Source of the DNA: Caldifarciminota bacterium
GTDB lineage: Bacteria; Hydrothermota; UBA3072
NCBI GenBank assembly: GCA_023131835.1
Contig: JAGLZA010000140.1
Span: forward strand, 1 to 54,761
Reading direction: 5' to 3'
Length of the DNA stretch: 54,761 nucleotides
In this document: positions 37,359 through 46,018 of the stretch, one piece after another
Layout of the letters: each line of letters begins with the position of its first letter
Position numbering within the stretch: position 1 is the stretch's first letter
Translations under genes and position numbers: made by a program
The notes under the pieces: model-generated
Database searches by the model: none
The model's input: the letters and a program-made list of their open reading frames with translations, nothing else
What the model was told of the DNA's origin: nothing

Positions 37359-37974
37359 ACCACAAAGGCACAGAGGACACAAAGCCCACCACCATTTCCC
37401 TAAAATGTTGTAATCCAAGAGAAAAGAGAACACACAACCCTTCCACCTTTTTATTAACATATCCACAGGTCGCTTCGCTCCAATTGAAGATTGTTCACCA
37501 CAAAGACACAAAGGACACAAAGAAAAATAATGTTTTTGTTATCACCTCTCCACCCAGCCATTTATTCGACACAGATTGACACAGATAATCATTGATGGCA
37601 AATCTGCATGTAGGGGCAGGTCTTGCACCTGCCCTTTCGTATGGAAAAGGCATGCCTTTTCCATCTGTAGGGGCGAGGTTACCTCGCCCAAAATGTAGGG
37701 ACAAGATATATCTTGCCCTCTTTCCCAGGGAGGGTCGAGTTGGTCCCTAAATCCAAAATCCTATCTTCGACTCTTGACTCACGACTCTCGACTCTATATC
37801 AAACCGTGCAGGGACCGTGGCAAAAAATGGGTGGATGGAGGAGGATTAAAACACCTATCATAAAACCGTGGCATAAGATGGGAAGGGTTGTGTGCTCTTC
37901 TTTCTCTCAAATTATAAATTTAACGGGGTGATGATGGGCTCTGTGTCCTCTGTGGCTAAAAAAAGGGGATAGAC
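37359..37974. repeat. Intergenic repeat mosaic
   Basis: There is no gene. The stretch opens with ACCACAAAGGCACAGAGGACACA and holds a run of palindromes: GGGCAGGT/ACCTGCCC at 37614-37634, the perfect GGAAAAGGCATGCCTTTTCC at 37643-37662, GGGCGAGGT/ACCTCGCCC at 37671-37689 and GACAAGATATATCTTG-type near 37700-37716, each joined by CTGTAGGGG or TGTAGGG. Next come a CGACTCTTGACTCACGACTC tandem, ACCGTGCAGGGACCGTGGC, and AAATTATAAATTTAACGGGG with TGTGTCCTCTGTGGC. All these words recur elsewhere in the window. Confidence 0.7.
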
Positions 37975-38000
37975 TTGACAGCAGCGTTCTATCCTATACC
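37975..38000 (+). promoter_or_regulatory. Possible promoter for the alcohol dehydrogenase
   Basis: TTGACA (37975-37980) lies right at the end of the repeat block. The best -10 candidate, TATACC (37995-38000), is only 14 bases away, so the pair is weak; an activator or another -10 could be used. AAAGGAGG follows before ATG 38023. Confidence 0.35.
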
Positions 38001-38022
38001 TTGAAAAAAAGGAGGTATTGAA

Positions 38023-39186
38023 ATGGAAAATTTTATTCTTCAACTTCCGACCAGGATATATTTTGGTAAAAACCAGATAGAAAATCTCGGAAAAGCGATT
38101 AGACCTTATGGAAATAAGGTTCTCATCGTTACCGGCAAAGGTTCTGTAAAGAAATATGGTATATTCGATAGTGTAGTGGATTACCTTAATAAAGATGGTA
38201 TCAAGTGGTTTGAATATTCAGGGATTTGCCCCAATCCAAGACTTTCATCTGTCACGGAAGGAATAAAAATCGCAAGAGAAAATAATATTGACTTTATACT
38301 GGCTCTTGGAGGAGGTTCTGTTATCGATGCTGTAAAGGCAATGGCGTTTGGAATTTATGTTGAAGGAGACCTATGGGACTATTATCTTGAAGATAGAAGG
38401 ATTGAGAAAGCACTACCTATAGGAACTGTATTGACACTATCGGCAACCGGTTCTGAAATGAATGGTGGTTCAGTTATAACCAATGAGGATAAAAAACAGA
38501 AATATCCATTTTTTTCTTATAAGCTTACGCCAAAAATCTCTATCCTTGACCCGACCTATACATTTACTGTCCCACCTGATCAGACTGCTTATGGAATTGC
38601 AGACATATTTTCTCACATCTTAGAACAGTATTTCTCTCCTACTTGTGGTGCCTGGGTACCAGATAGAATAGCAGAAGCCCTGATGAAAACAGTCATTCAT
38701 TGGGGACCTATAGCCTACAAAGAACCAAAAAATTATATCGCAAGAGCAAATATTATGTGGGCATCTTCAATGGCTTTGAACGGAATTATTGGAGCTGGAA
38801 AGATTACTGATTGGGCAACCCATCTAATGGAGCATGAACTCTCTGCATATTATGACATTCCACACGGAGAGGGTCTTGCTATACTACAACCCTACTGGAT
38901 GGAATTTGCACTCGATGAGGAAACGATTAATAGTTTTGATACCTATGGCAGAAATGTCTGGGATATTAATGGAATGTCGGATGAAAAAACTGCAAGGGAG
39001 TCGATTGTTAGAACGAGAGAATTCCTGGATTCACTTGATCTCCCGTCACATCTTCAGGATGTTGGGATAGATGACAAATATTTAAAAGAGATGGCAGAAA
39101 ATTTAGAAAAAAGGTTTAATACCATAGGTAGATTCAAAATACTAAAGAGGGATGATATAGAAAAGATATACAGGATGGCATTGTGA
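38023..39186 (+). CDS. Iron-containing alcohol dehydrogenase, YqhD/BdhA type
   Basis: The 387-residue protein belongs to the iron-dependent alcohol dehydrogenases that reduce aldehydes with NADPH or NADH. The nucleotide-binding GGGS sits at about 95-98. All four metal ligands are present at the same numbers as in E. coli YqhD: D194 and H198 in GIADIFSH, H267 in THLMEH and H281 in PHGEG. The length equals YqhD (387). It appears to be a single gene between two repeat blocks, with its own TTGACA and a strong ribosome site. A role in detoxifying aldehydes or in fermentation is plausible. Confidence 0.92.
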   Translation: MENFILQLPTRIYFGKNQIENLGKAIRPYGNKVLIVTGKGSVKKYGIFDSVVDYLNKDGIKWFEYSGICPNPRLSSVTEGIKIARENNIDFILALGGGSVIDAVKAMAFGIYVEGDLWDYYLEDRRIEKALPIGTVLTLSATGSEMNGGSVITNEDKKQKYPFFSYKLTPKISILDPTYTFTVPPDQTAYGIADIFSHILEQYFSPTCGAWVPDRIAEALMKTVIHWGPIAYKEPKNYIARANIMWASSMALNGIIGAGKITDWATHLMEHELSAYYDIPHGEGLAILQPYWMEFALDEETINSFDTYGRNVWDINGMSDEKTARESIVRTREFLDSLDLPSHLQDVGIDDKYLKEMAENLEKRFNTIGRFKILKRDDIEKIYRMAL

Positions 39187-39463
39187 GGGCGTGGATGAAT
39201 AAGATGCACTTGACATTCCGACCCCTTGACTCTTCTATTTGCCACAGAGACACAGAGGGCACAGAGAAAATAATGTGTTGGTCAGTTAGTCTGTTAGTGA
39301 GTTGGCGGGTAGGGGGCAAGATATATCTTGCCCTCCGTAGGAGCAACTCCCCAGTCTTGATTTTGGAGTAGGGGTAATTCATGAATTACCCCTACTTTTT
39401 TCGTTCAATGATTGTAGGGAAAAGGCAGGCCTTTTCCTCACTTGATCCCTTGTTTATAACATT
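39187..39463. repeat. Intergenic repeats with a 30-base perfect palindrome
   Basis: There is no gene. After CACAGAGACACAGAGGGCACAGAG come GGCAAGATATATCTTGCC near 39313-39330, a GTAGGAGCAACTCC word, a perfect palindrome at 39367-39396 (15-base arms, centre TCATGA, ends AGTAGGGG and CCCCTACT) and GGAAAAGGC/GCCTTTTCC near 39419-39438. The downstream gene starts without an obvious ribosome site; TATAAC at 39455-39460 is just before it, without a matching -35 box. Confidence 0.7.
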
Positions 39464-40936
39464 ATGAAATTAAAGAAGGTAGGCGGATTTTCTCTTGGAA
39501 CCCTAATCTCACGCCTGAGTGGAATGGGAAGAGAAATTGTGTTTGCATATCTCTTTGGTTCATCTTCTGCAATGGATGCTTTTCGTATATCTTTCAATAT
39601 ACCCAATATGTTCAGGGATTTCTTTGGAGAGGGTGGAATGAATGCTGCCTTCCTCCCTATATTTTCTGAGTATCGAACACTTAAAGGAAAAGAGAGCGCT
39701 AATAAGTATCTTAGTTCTTTCCTGTTTTTTCTTATTATTATGTTAATAATAGTGGTCGCTCTGGGTGTTATCTTTTCACCAGAAATTATTTCTGTCGTGG
39801 CAAAGGGATTCACGAGTAATCCCGAACAGTTCAGCCTGACTGTAAGACTGACAAGAATAATATTTCCATTTCTGATACTCATTTCTCTTGCTTCTATTGT
39901 AATGGGTATCCTTACATACTTCGATCGTTTCTTCATCACAGGTGTCTATCCTGCATTCTTCAATATATCGGTAATTATTATTATCCTTCTTTTCTATCAG
40001 CGATTCGGAATAATGGGGGCTGCAATAGGTGTAGTAGCAGGCGGTGTTTTACAATTACTCTTTCTATTATTATTTCTTCCGGGTGAGGGCATCAGGATTA
40101 AAAAACCCCGATGGAATCATCCGGGTGTAATAAATTCTCTACGGCTCTTGGGTCCCGTATTCCTTGCCTATGCTGCTACAAGGATAAATGTTACTGTAAC
40201 TCTCTTTCTTGCATCACTACTTCCGGAAGGGAGCATTTCCTACTTGAGCTATGCTTATCGCATAATGCAACTTCCTCTTGGAATGTTTGGAGTGGCTGTA
40301 GCTATTGTTGCACTACCTGAACTCTCAAGAAAGATGGCATCGAACGAGTCACAGGTATCAACAATAATCCATTCCCTAAGGGCTGTTTTCCTTTTGAGTA
40401 TTCCAGCATCCTTTCTCCTTTTCGGTTTGAGACTACCTGCAATTCGAATCCTCTATGAACACGGGGCTTTTAGTATTGAAGATTCTATCTCTACTGCTTC
40501 CATCCTCCTTTATTATATTATAGGTATACCCTTCATAGCAGGCTGCAAGGTGATAAGAAATGTCTACTTCTCCCGAAAGGATGTTAAAACACCAATGAGG
40601 ATAAGTTATGTCACTATGGCAATCAATATACTGCTGGCGCTAATCCTGATGAATAAAATGGGAGTTAAGGGGCTTGCCCTGGCGGTGTCTATTGCTGGTA
40701 TGGTTCAATTCTCCCTCCTGATAATCCCCTATATAGATTTATTGCTCAATATCCTTTCATTTTTATTGAAAATAATATTGGGGTCTATTCTGGCAATTAT
40801 ACCGGTTTACTACATCACAGGTAGATTCTCTTCACTTAATTCTCTTATCCTTGGTTCTTTAAGTTTTGGGTTGATTTTTATTGTGGTTACCTATATATTA
40901 AAGACCGAAGAGATATGCAGGGTATTAAAGAAATAA
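39464..40936 (+). CDS. murJ: MurJ lipid II flippase
   Basis: The 490-residue membrane protein matches MurJ/MviN: N-terminus GGFSLGTLISRLSGMGREIVFAYLFG, then AMDAFRISFNIPNMFRDFFGEGGMNAAFLPIFSEY, which is the family's most conserved stretch, and about 14 membrane segments. It flips lipid-linked peptidoglycan precursor across the inner membrane. No Shine-Dalgarno sequence is visible before the ATG, but the beginning aligns with the family start. The 3' end overlaps scpB by 22 bases. Confidence 0.93.
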   Translation: MKLKKVGGFSLGTLISRLSGMGREIVFAYLFGSSSAMDAFRISFNIPNMFRDFFGEGGMNAAFLPIFSEYRTLKGKESANKYLSSFLFFLIIMLIIVVALGVIFSPEIISVVAKGFTSNPEQFSLTVRLTRIIFPFLILISLASIVMGILTYFDRFFITGVYPAFFNISVIIIILLFYQRFGIMGAAIGVVAGGVLQLLFLLLFLPGEGIRIKKPRWNHPGVINSLRLLGPVFLAYAATRINVTVTLFLASLLPEGSISYLSYAYRIMQLPLGMFGVAVAIVALPELSRKMASNESQVSTIIHSLRAVFLLSIPASFLLFGLRLPAIRILYEHGAFSIEDSISTASILLYYIIGIPFIAGCKVIRNVYFSRKDVKTPMRISYVTMAINILLALILMNKMGVKGLALAVSIAGMVQFSLLIIPYIDLLLNILSFLLKIILGSILAIIPVYYITGRFSSLNSLILGSLSFGLIFIVVTYILKTEEICRVLKK

Positions 40937-41508
40937 AAAGAGCAGTAGAAGCATTGCTTTTTGCCAGTGATTTCCCTCTTAAGGGGAAAAGAATAGCCAA
41001 TATAGTTGGATGCTCTCCTAAAATGGTAGAGAAGATAATTCTACTTCTCAAGAAAGAGTATGAGGAAACAGAAAGAACATTTACAATAAAGCAGGTGAAT
41101 AAAGGATTCAGACTTTATACTCTACCCGAATTTGCCGAATTGATTAGGAAGTTGAAGGGCACGCGGGAGTTATATTTCTCAGAAGCTGCATTAACAACAC
41201 TTGCCGTAATAACATACCGACAGCCAATAACTCGAAGAGAGGTGGAGCAGATTAGAGGGGTGGATTGCTCCGGGGTTATACATACCCTTCAGTATGCTGG
41301 ATTACTAAAAGTAGTAGGGAAAGGAGATGGATTTGGACATCCGTATCTGTATGGTACAACAGACAAATTTCTGGAAACCTTTCAACTTGAATCCCTTGAA
41401 TACCTTCCCGGAATAGAGAATGAGAATAGCGCGTTTTTTGGCGAGGGCGGGAGTCGATTCCAGAAGAAAGACAGCCGAATTACTCAAGAAGGGATTAATC
41501 AGGATTAA
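40915..41508 (+). CDS. scpB: ScpB, chromosome condensation/segregation subunit
   Basis: The 197-residue protein has the two winged-helix domains of ScpB (KRAVEALLFASDFPL and AALTTLAVITYRQPITRREVEQIRGVD, then LLKVVGKGDGFGHPYLYGTTDKFLETF). It works with ScpA and the SMC ATPase in compacting chromosomes. scpA, often the neighbour, is not adjacent. The last 29 codons overlap the next gene and read as a low-information tail after the conserved LPG, so the family core ends near residue 168. Confidence 0.9.
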   Translation: MQGIKEIKRAVEALLFASDFPLKGKRIANIVGCSPKMVEKIILLLKKEYEETERTFTIKQVNKGFRLYTLPEFAELIRKLKGTRELYFSEAALTTLAVITYRQPITRREVEQIRGVDCSGVIHTLQYAGLLKVVGKGDGFGHPYLYGTTDKFLETFQLESLEYLPGIENENSAFFGEGGSRFQKKDSRITQEGINQD

Positions 41509-42115
41509 CGGAAAAACGGTTTATGAACCGTGGGTTGAAGTAGATCCTGAACGGGACCTGGTTGAGTTCAGAGATAAAGAAATAAAACTCCCGGAAGAAT
41601 GGAAATATCTTATGTTGAACAAACCCATGGGAGTTATTACAACCTGTTCTGATGAATTTGGCAGGCCTACTGTTCTTGATCTAATTGACTTAAAAGCCAA
41701 CGGTCTTGTTCCTGTTGGTCGCCTGGACGAAGATTCAGAGGGACTTCTTATCCTTACTGATGATGGAAAGCTCATTCATTGCCTCACCCATCCATCTTTT
41801 GAAATAGAAAAGGAATATAAGATTATCTTGCCTCGTCCCCCAGGGAAAGAGGTCAAAACACTCATTAATGGAATCACTATTGGCAATGAGCGCCTGAGAG
41901 TAAGTTCTATTCGTTTTGGAAAAGGGAATATTGTATTTATAACATTAAAAGAAGGTAAAAAAAGGGAAATAAGAAGGATGCTTGGAACCCTTGGTTATAG
42001 AGTGGAACGTCTCATACGAATCCGGATTGGTAATCTCCTCTTGGGAAATCTACCCATTGGAGAGTGGAGGATATTAACTCAAAAGGAGGTTACAGATCTC
42101 AAAAAACTGATATGA
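41420..42115 (+). CDS. rluB: Pseudouridine synthase, RluB/RsuA type
   Basis: The 231-residue protein begins directly with an S4 RNA-binding domain (RIARFLARAGVDSRRKTAELL...GKTV, 2-45) and continues into the synthase domain with catalytic D103 in VGRLDEDSEGLLILTDDG and the KEGKKREIRRML signature. It should convert uridine to pseudouridine in rRNA; RluB acts on 23S rRNA and RsuA on 16S, and the motif cannot separate them with certainty. The S4 domain fixes the start, which makes an unusual 89-base overlap with scpB. Confidence 0.88.
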   Translation: MRIARFLARAGVDSRRKTAELLKKGLIRINGKTVYEPWVEVDPERDLVEFRDKEIKLPEEWKYLMLNKPMGVITTCSDEFGRPTVLDLIDLKANGLVPVGRLDEDSEGLLILTDDGKLIHCLTHPSFEIEKEYKIILPRPPGKEVKTLINGITIGNERLRVSSIRFGKGNIVFITLKEGKKREIRRMLGTLGYRVERLIRIRIGNLLLGNLPIGEWRILTQKEVTDLKKLI

Positions 42116-44697
42116 ATCCACTTGATAGTTTTATTGCATTAGACCTTGAAACAACAGGTCTTGATCATAAAAAAGAAGATATAATCGAGATAGGTTTGGT
42201 CCTATTCAAAGAAGGAAAGATAATTGATACCTTTTCTCAAACGGTTAATCCGGGTAAAGAGGTCTCTGAAAATGTACTGATATTAACGGGGATATCCCAG
42301 GAGGAATTATATAAAAGTCCCACAATCGATAAATTGATACCTGCGGTCAAGGATTTTATTAAGGAATTACCCCTTGTAGGTCATAATATTTCTTTTGACA
42401 TCTCTTTTTTAGAGAAACATCTTTCCTTATCCAATCCGTCCTATGATACATTGAATCTATCAAGGATTTATCTACACTTTTCAAGCAGTCATAAACTCTC
42501 ATATCTGGCAGACTACCTGGGTATACCCTATAAAGAAGCTCACCGTGCGAAAATGGATGCCGAGATCTCCGGCTGGATATTCTTAAGGTTGTTCGAGATA
42601 ATGAGTAACGTACACCCGGAAATACTAAAGCAACAACTTAATGTGCTTGAGCCAAAGTACCAGGAAGCTGATATTATCAAAGAAGCATTAGAAATTTCTT
42701 GTAAGAAAGGGCTAAATAGAACCTCTTATCCCTTTGAAATTCCTGTGAATTTTCGAGAAGAGAAGAAAGAAGAATCAAAAGAGGATATCGAAGGTAATAC
42801 CATATCTATTTCTGATTTATTCAAACGGGAAGAACTGGAAGATAGACCTTCCCAGATTGAAATGGCAAAGATGGTTCAATCGGCCATGAACAATGATGAA
42901 TTCCTTCTTGTGGAAGCCTCTGCAGGGACAGGAAAATCACTTGCATATCTTGTTCCTTCTATTCTTTTTACGATTAGCAACAAAGAACAAATATATATTT
43001 CGAGTTATACAAAAAATCTTCAACAACAATTATTCAACAATGATATACCTAAGGCTGAAGAGATCACAGGAATCAGGATAAATACTGTCCTTGCAAAGGG
43101 TAAATCAAATTATCTCTGCCTGTTAAAATTCAAGGGTTTATTTAGTGATATGGATCCAATCTCCCTCTCAGCCCTCTATTTATGGTCATCCCTTACCAGA
43201 ACTGGAGACCTCTCAGAGGTTTCTTATCTCTTCAGGCAGATAAATATCGGATTATTGAATATGGATGAGAGTTGTAAAAAACAGAACTGTCCTTTCTATA
43301 ATGATTGTTTTTATTACAGAATGAAGAAAAGGATGAAAAAGGCAGATTTGATACTCATAAATCATCCTCTCTTTTTTACAGGAAATCTACCCGCAGAGAG
43401 GGTAATATTTGATGAAGCACATGAGATTGAAAGGGCTGCTACTGATGGTTTTTCTCTTTCAGTAAGTTTCAGAGAAATCCAGGCGACTCTAAAAAATATT
43501 TCAAGGGAACTAAAGGGTAAGACAAAAAAAGAGATTGATAAACTCCTAAATTCTGCAAAAAAAACGTTTAAAACGATAGGAAAGAGTTTCACCGAATTAA
43601 ATGATTACGGAGTTGGATTCTACAGAGATATTCAATTATCCCCTTTACGAACCCTCTCTGAGAATCTCAATAATTTCCTGGAAATTATCTCATCGTATGA
43701 TTTTGAACAGGAAAAGGTTGTAAATAGACTGAAGGAAATCATTAAAAATCTTGATATCCTCATCCAGCAAGAAAAAGAAGATAGGGTATTTTATGCTGAA
43801 TTGCCAATTAGAAACAAGCCTTCATCCCTCCAACTTATTGGGGCACCATTGGATATCGGGACAATACTCGAGGAATATCTATATCCTCGTTTGAGTTCTT
43901 CAATTATGACCTCTGCCACGCTCACAGTTGGAGAATCATTCGATTTTATAAAGCATATCCTCGGGTTAAATAGATATACAGAGCGTTTAAGAGAGGTATC
44001 CTTACCAGATACATATAATTTCAAGGAACAGGCTTTGACAATCATTCCAAGATATCTTCCATCACCTCATGAATCAGGATACATTGAAGGGGTAGGCAGA
44101 TTTATATTAGATATAATCCTTCCACTGAATAAGGGAACACTTGTGCTCTTCACATCTTACAAGCATATCAAGGGTGTATATCAACAAATCAAGGCCGCAT
44201 TTTCTAATAAAGGGCGCGAGTTATTGATTCAGGGCTTTGGAAAATCTCCGGACAAACTCCTTTCTCTCTTTAAAGAGAATAAGGGGTCAGTTCTTCTTGG
44301 AACAGGTTCTTTCTGGCAGGGTGTTGATATCCCGGGTAAGGCATTAGAGATTGTTGTAATCGAGAAACTCCCTTTTGCAAATCCGTCCGACCCTTTTATT
44401 TCTGCTAAATCAGCCTACTTTGAAGATCAGGGATTAGGGGGGTTTTCCTCTTATATACTCCCCCTATCGGTGCTACGGTTCAAACAGGGATTTGGCCGTT
44501 TAATCCGCTCCACCCATGATATGGGAGTAGTATTTATACTGGACAACAGGATTGTGAACAAATGGTATGGTTCTGCATTCCGTGACTCCCTTCCAACCTC
44601 TATCTCAGTTGTTGATTCCAGCCTTGAGGTAAAAGAAGCCGTTCGTTTATGGTTTGAAGAGGGTCGCATCTATACCACTGACTACTGGGAGGGATAA
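42112..44697 (+). CDS. dinG: DinG-family helicase fused to DnaQ-type exonuclease
   Basis: I start at ATG 42112, which overlaps the previous stop as ATGA; the in-frame GTG at 42064 only adds sequence from within rluB. The 861-residue protein has an N-terminal DEDD exonuclease domain (D11, E13 in ALDLETTG; VGHNISFD; HRAKMDAE), then a superfamily 2 helicase with Walker A ASAGTGKS (K275), DEAH (434-437) and QGFGRLIR. Four cysteines C336, C388, C393 and C399 fit the Fe-S cluster pattern of XPD/DinG. The exonuclease-DinG arrangement is best known in Firmicutes, where the cluster cysteines are often missing. It probably acts in DNA repair. Confidence 0.88.
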   Translation: MNPLDSFIALDLETTGLDHKKEDIIEIGLVLFKEGKIIDTFSQTVNPGKEVSENVLILTGISQEELYKSPTIDKLIPAVKDFIKELPLVGHNISFDISFLEKHLSLSNPSYDTLNLSRIYLHFSSSHKLSYLADYLGIPYKEAHRAKMDAEISGWIFLRLFEIMSNVHPEILKQQLNVLEPKYQEADIIKEALEISCKKGLNRTSYPFEIPVNFREEKKEESKEDIEGNTISISDLFKREELEDRPSQIEMAKMVQSAMNNDEFLLVEASAGTGKSLAYLVPSILFTISNKEQIYISSYTKNLQQQLFNNDIPKAEEITGIRINTVLAKGKSNYLCLLKFKGLFSDMDPISLSALYLWSSLTRTGDLSEVSYLFRQINIGLLNMDESCKKQNCPFYNDCFYYRMKKRMKKADLILINHPLFFTGNLPAERVIFDEAHEIERAATDGFSLSVSFREIQATLKNISRELKGKTKKEIDKLLNSAKKTFKTIGKSFTELNDYGVGFYRDIQLSPLRTLSENLNNFLEIISSYDFEQEKVVNRLKEIIKNLDILIQQEKEDRVFYAELPIRNKPSSLQLIGAPLDIGTILEEYLYPRLSSSIMTSATLTVGESFDFIKHILGLNRYTERLREVSLPDTYNFKEQALTIIPRYLPSPHESGYIEGVGRFILDIILPLNKGTLVLFTSYKHIKGVYQQIKAAFSNKGRELLIQGFGKSPDKLLSLFKENKGSVLLGTGSFWQGVDIPGKALEIVVIEKLPFANPSDPFISAKSAYFEDQGLGGFSSYILPLSVLRFKQGFGRLIRSTHDMGVVFILDNRIVNKWYGSAFRDSLPTSISVVDSSLEVKEAVRLWFEEGRIYTTDYWEG

Positions 44698-45810
44698 TTG
44701 AGAAAATATTTAGATAGACCTGTTAAGGATATCCTCCTTGTGACAGTAGGATATACACTCGGAGGAGCAGAGAGAATGATCCAGCGGATTGCTCCCTTAT
44801 TACAGGAGAGAGGATATAAAGTAAGAGTTCTTGCATTCAAAGGATGGGGACCTATATCGCAAGACCTAAAGAAAAAAGATATTGAATGTGTTTCCCTATT
44901 TGGCAAGGGAAGATTTGATATCCGCATCATCTGGAGATACTTTATACATTTACGGCGATTTCCACCCGATATTATTATCGCATTTCTCTACAGGGCATAT
45001 ATTCCCACACGTATCCTTGGATGGATTCTCGGGATACCGAATGTCTCTTCGGTTGAAGATGTGATGAAATGGATTAATCCAGTTCAAAGATTTCTTGACA
45101 GAGTAACTGTTCCCCTCACGTTTGTGGTCCGTGTATGTTCAAAAGCTGTTGCACAGTTTATTACAGAACAGTTGGATATTCCAGAGAAAGATATTGTTAT
45201 AATTCTAAATGGTATTGACGTGAGAGAATACCAGGTAAATGTGAATAGGAGTAAAAAGATACAAGAACTGGGATTGAATCCGGATAAATTGATAGTCGGA
45301 ACCGTAAGCAGGTTACATGAACCCAAAAAGGGATTCAGGTTTTTATTAAAGGCTGCGCAGGACCTTCAGAAAAGATACGAATGTCAGTTTCTTATTGTGG
45401 GAGGTGGAAAGGATGAGGCAGGATTGAAAGAGATGGCAAAAGAGATGGGACTAAAGGTTTTATTTACAGGAGAAAGAGAAGATATTCCAGAACTCTTACA
45501 GGTAATGGATATCTTTGTTCTTTCCTCTCTTTATGAAGGACTTCCCGTATCTCTTCTTGAGGCAATGGCTTCAGGACTACCTGTGGTGGTAACAAAAGTA
45601 GGTGGTATGCCAGAGGTGGTCGTGGATGGCAAAACAGGTTTCTTAATATACCCTGGCTCTACCGAACAATTGGTTGAGAAAATAGGTGAACTCTTGAGGA
45701 ATAGTGAGAAAAGGAAACTATTTGGAACTTCAGGCATTGAGAGGGTAAAAAAGGAATTCTCTATCGAAAAGACAGTCAATGAGATCGAAGGACTCTGGAA
45801 GGAGTCATGA
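44698..45810 (+). CDS. Glycosyltransferase, GT4 type
   Basis: The 370-residue protein has a GT-B fold: N-terminal VGYTLGGAERMIQRIAPLL and C-terminal VGTVSRLHEPKKGFRFLLKA, then EGLPVSLLEAMASGLPVVVTKVGGMPEVVVDGKTGFL, the nucleotide-sugar binding signature of family GT4. The start is TTG at 44698, directly after the dinG stop, with GGGAGGG a few bases before; no better codon follows before the conserved GG motif. It likely adds a sugar to a cell-surface polysaccharide or lipid. The substrate is unknown. Confidence 0.85.
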   Translation: MRKYLDRPVKDILLVTVGYTLGGAERMIQRIAPLLQERGYKVRVLAFKGWGPISQDLKKKDIECVSLFGKGRFDIRIIWRYFIHLRRFPPDIIIAFLYRAYIPTRILGWILGIPNVSSVEDVMKWINPVQRFLDRVTVPLTFVVRVCSKAVAQFITEQLDIPEKDIVIILNGIDVREYQVNVNRSKKIQELGLNPDKLIVGTVSRLHEPKKGFRFLLKAAQDLQKRYECQFLIVGGGKDEAGLKEMAKEMGLKVLFTGEREDIPELLQVMDIFVLSSLYEGLPVSLLEAMASGLPVVVTKVGGMPEVVVDGKTGFLIYPGSTEQLVEKIGELLRNSEKRKLFGTSGIERVKKEFSIEKTVNEIEGLWKES

Positions 45811-45982
45811 GTCGTGGGTCGTGAGTCACGAGTCATTCCCCACCCCTCATAAGCTCGGTACTTGACACTGTGACATTATCAGTCATTAGTCGTCAGTCAA
45901 CAGTCTATAGTCGAGAGTCAAAGGTATAGTTAAATGGTTAAATAGGAAGAGAAAAATGATGAAACCTGGATTCTTAAATTCA
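45811..45982. repeat. Intergenic GTCGTGAGTC words and a GTGACA repeat
   Basis: There is no gene. GTC-rich tandem words (GTCGTGGGTCGTGAGTCACG and TCAACAGTCTATAGTCGAGAG) occur at both ends. At 45853-45875 lies GCTCGGTACTTGACACTGTG followed by ACA, which has a near copy at 54739-54761 at the very end of the window. Confidence 0.55.
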
Positions 45983-46011
45983 TTGACATTTATATAAAGA
46001 TATTCTATACT
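45983..46011 (+). promoter_or_regulatory. Near-consensus promoter, probably leaderless
   Basis: TTGACA (45983-45988) and TATACT (46006-46011) are separated by exactly 17 bases. This is the best promoter in the window. The ATG of the next gene is at 46019, seven bases after the -10 box, where transcription should begin. The mRNA would therefore carry almost no 5' leader and no ribosome site. Confidence 0.75.
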
Positions 46012-46018
46012 CAATATT

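Noticed and set aside
39442-39460. Promoter TTGATC/TATAAC before murJ
   Set aside because: The boxes are only seven bases apart, which cannot form a normal promoter; the true start is unclear.
42064-42111. GTG start giving 16 extra residues to the DinG protein
   Set aside because: The extra part is rluB sequence in another frame; ATG 42112 with the ATGA overlap fits the family start.
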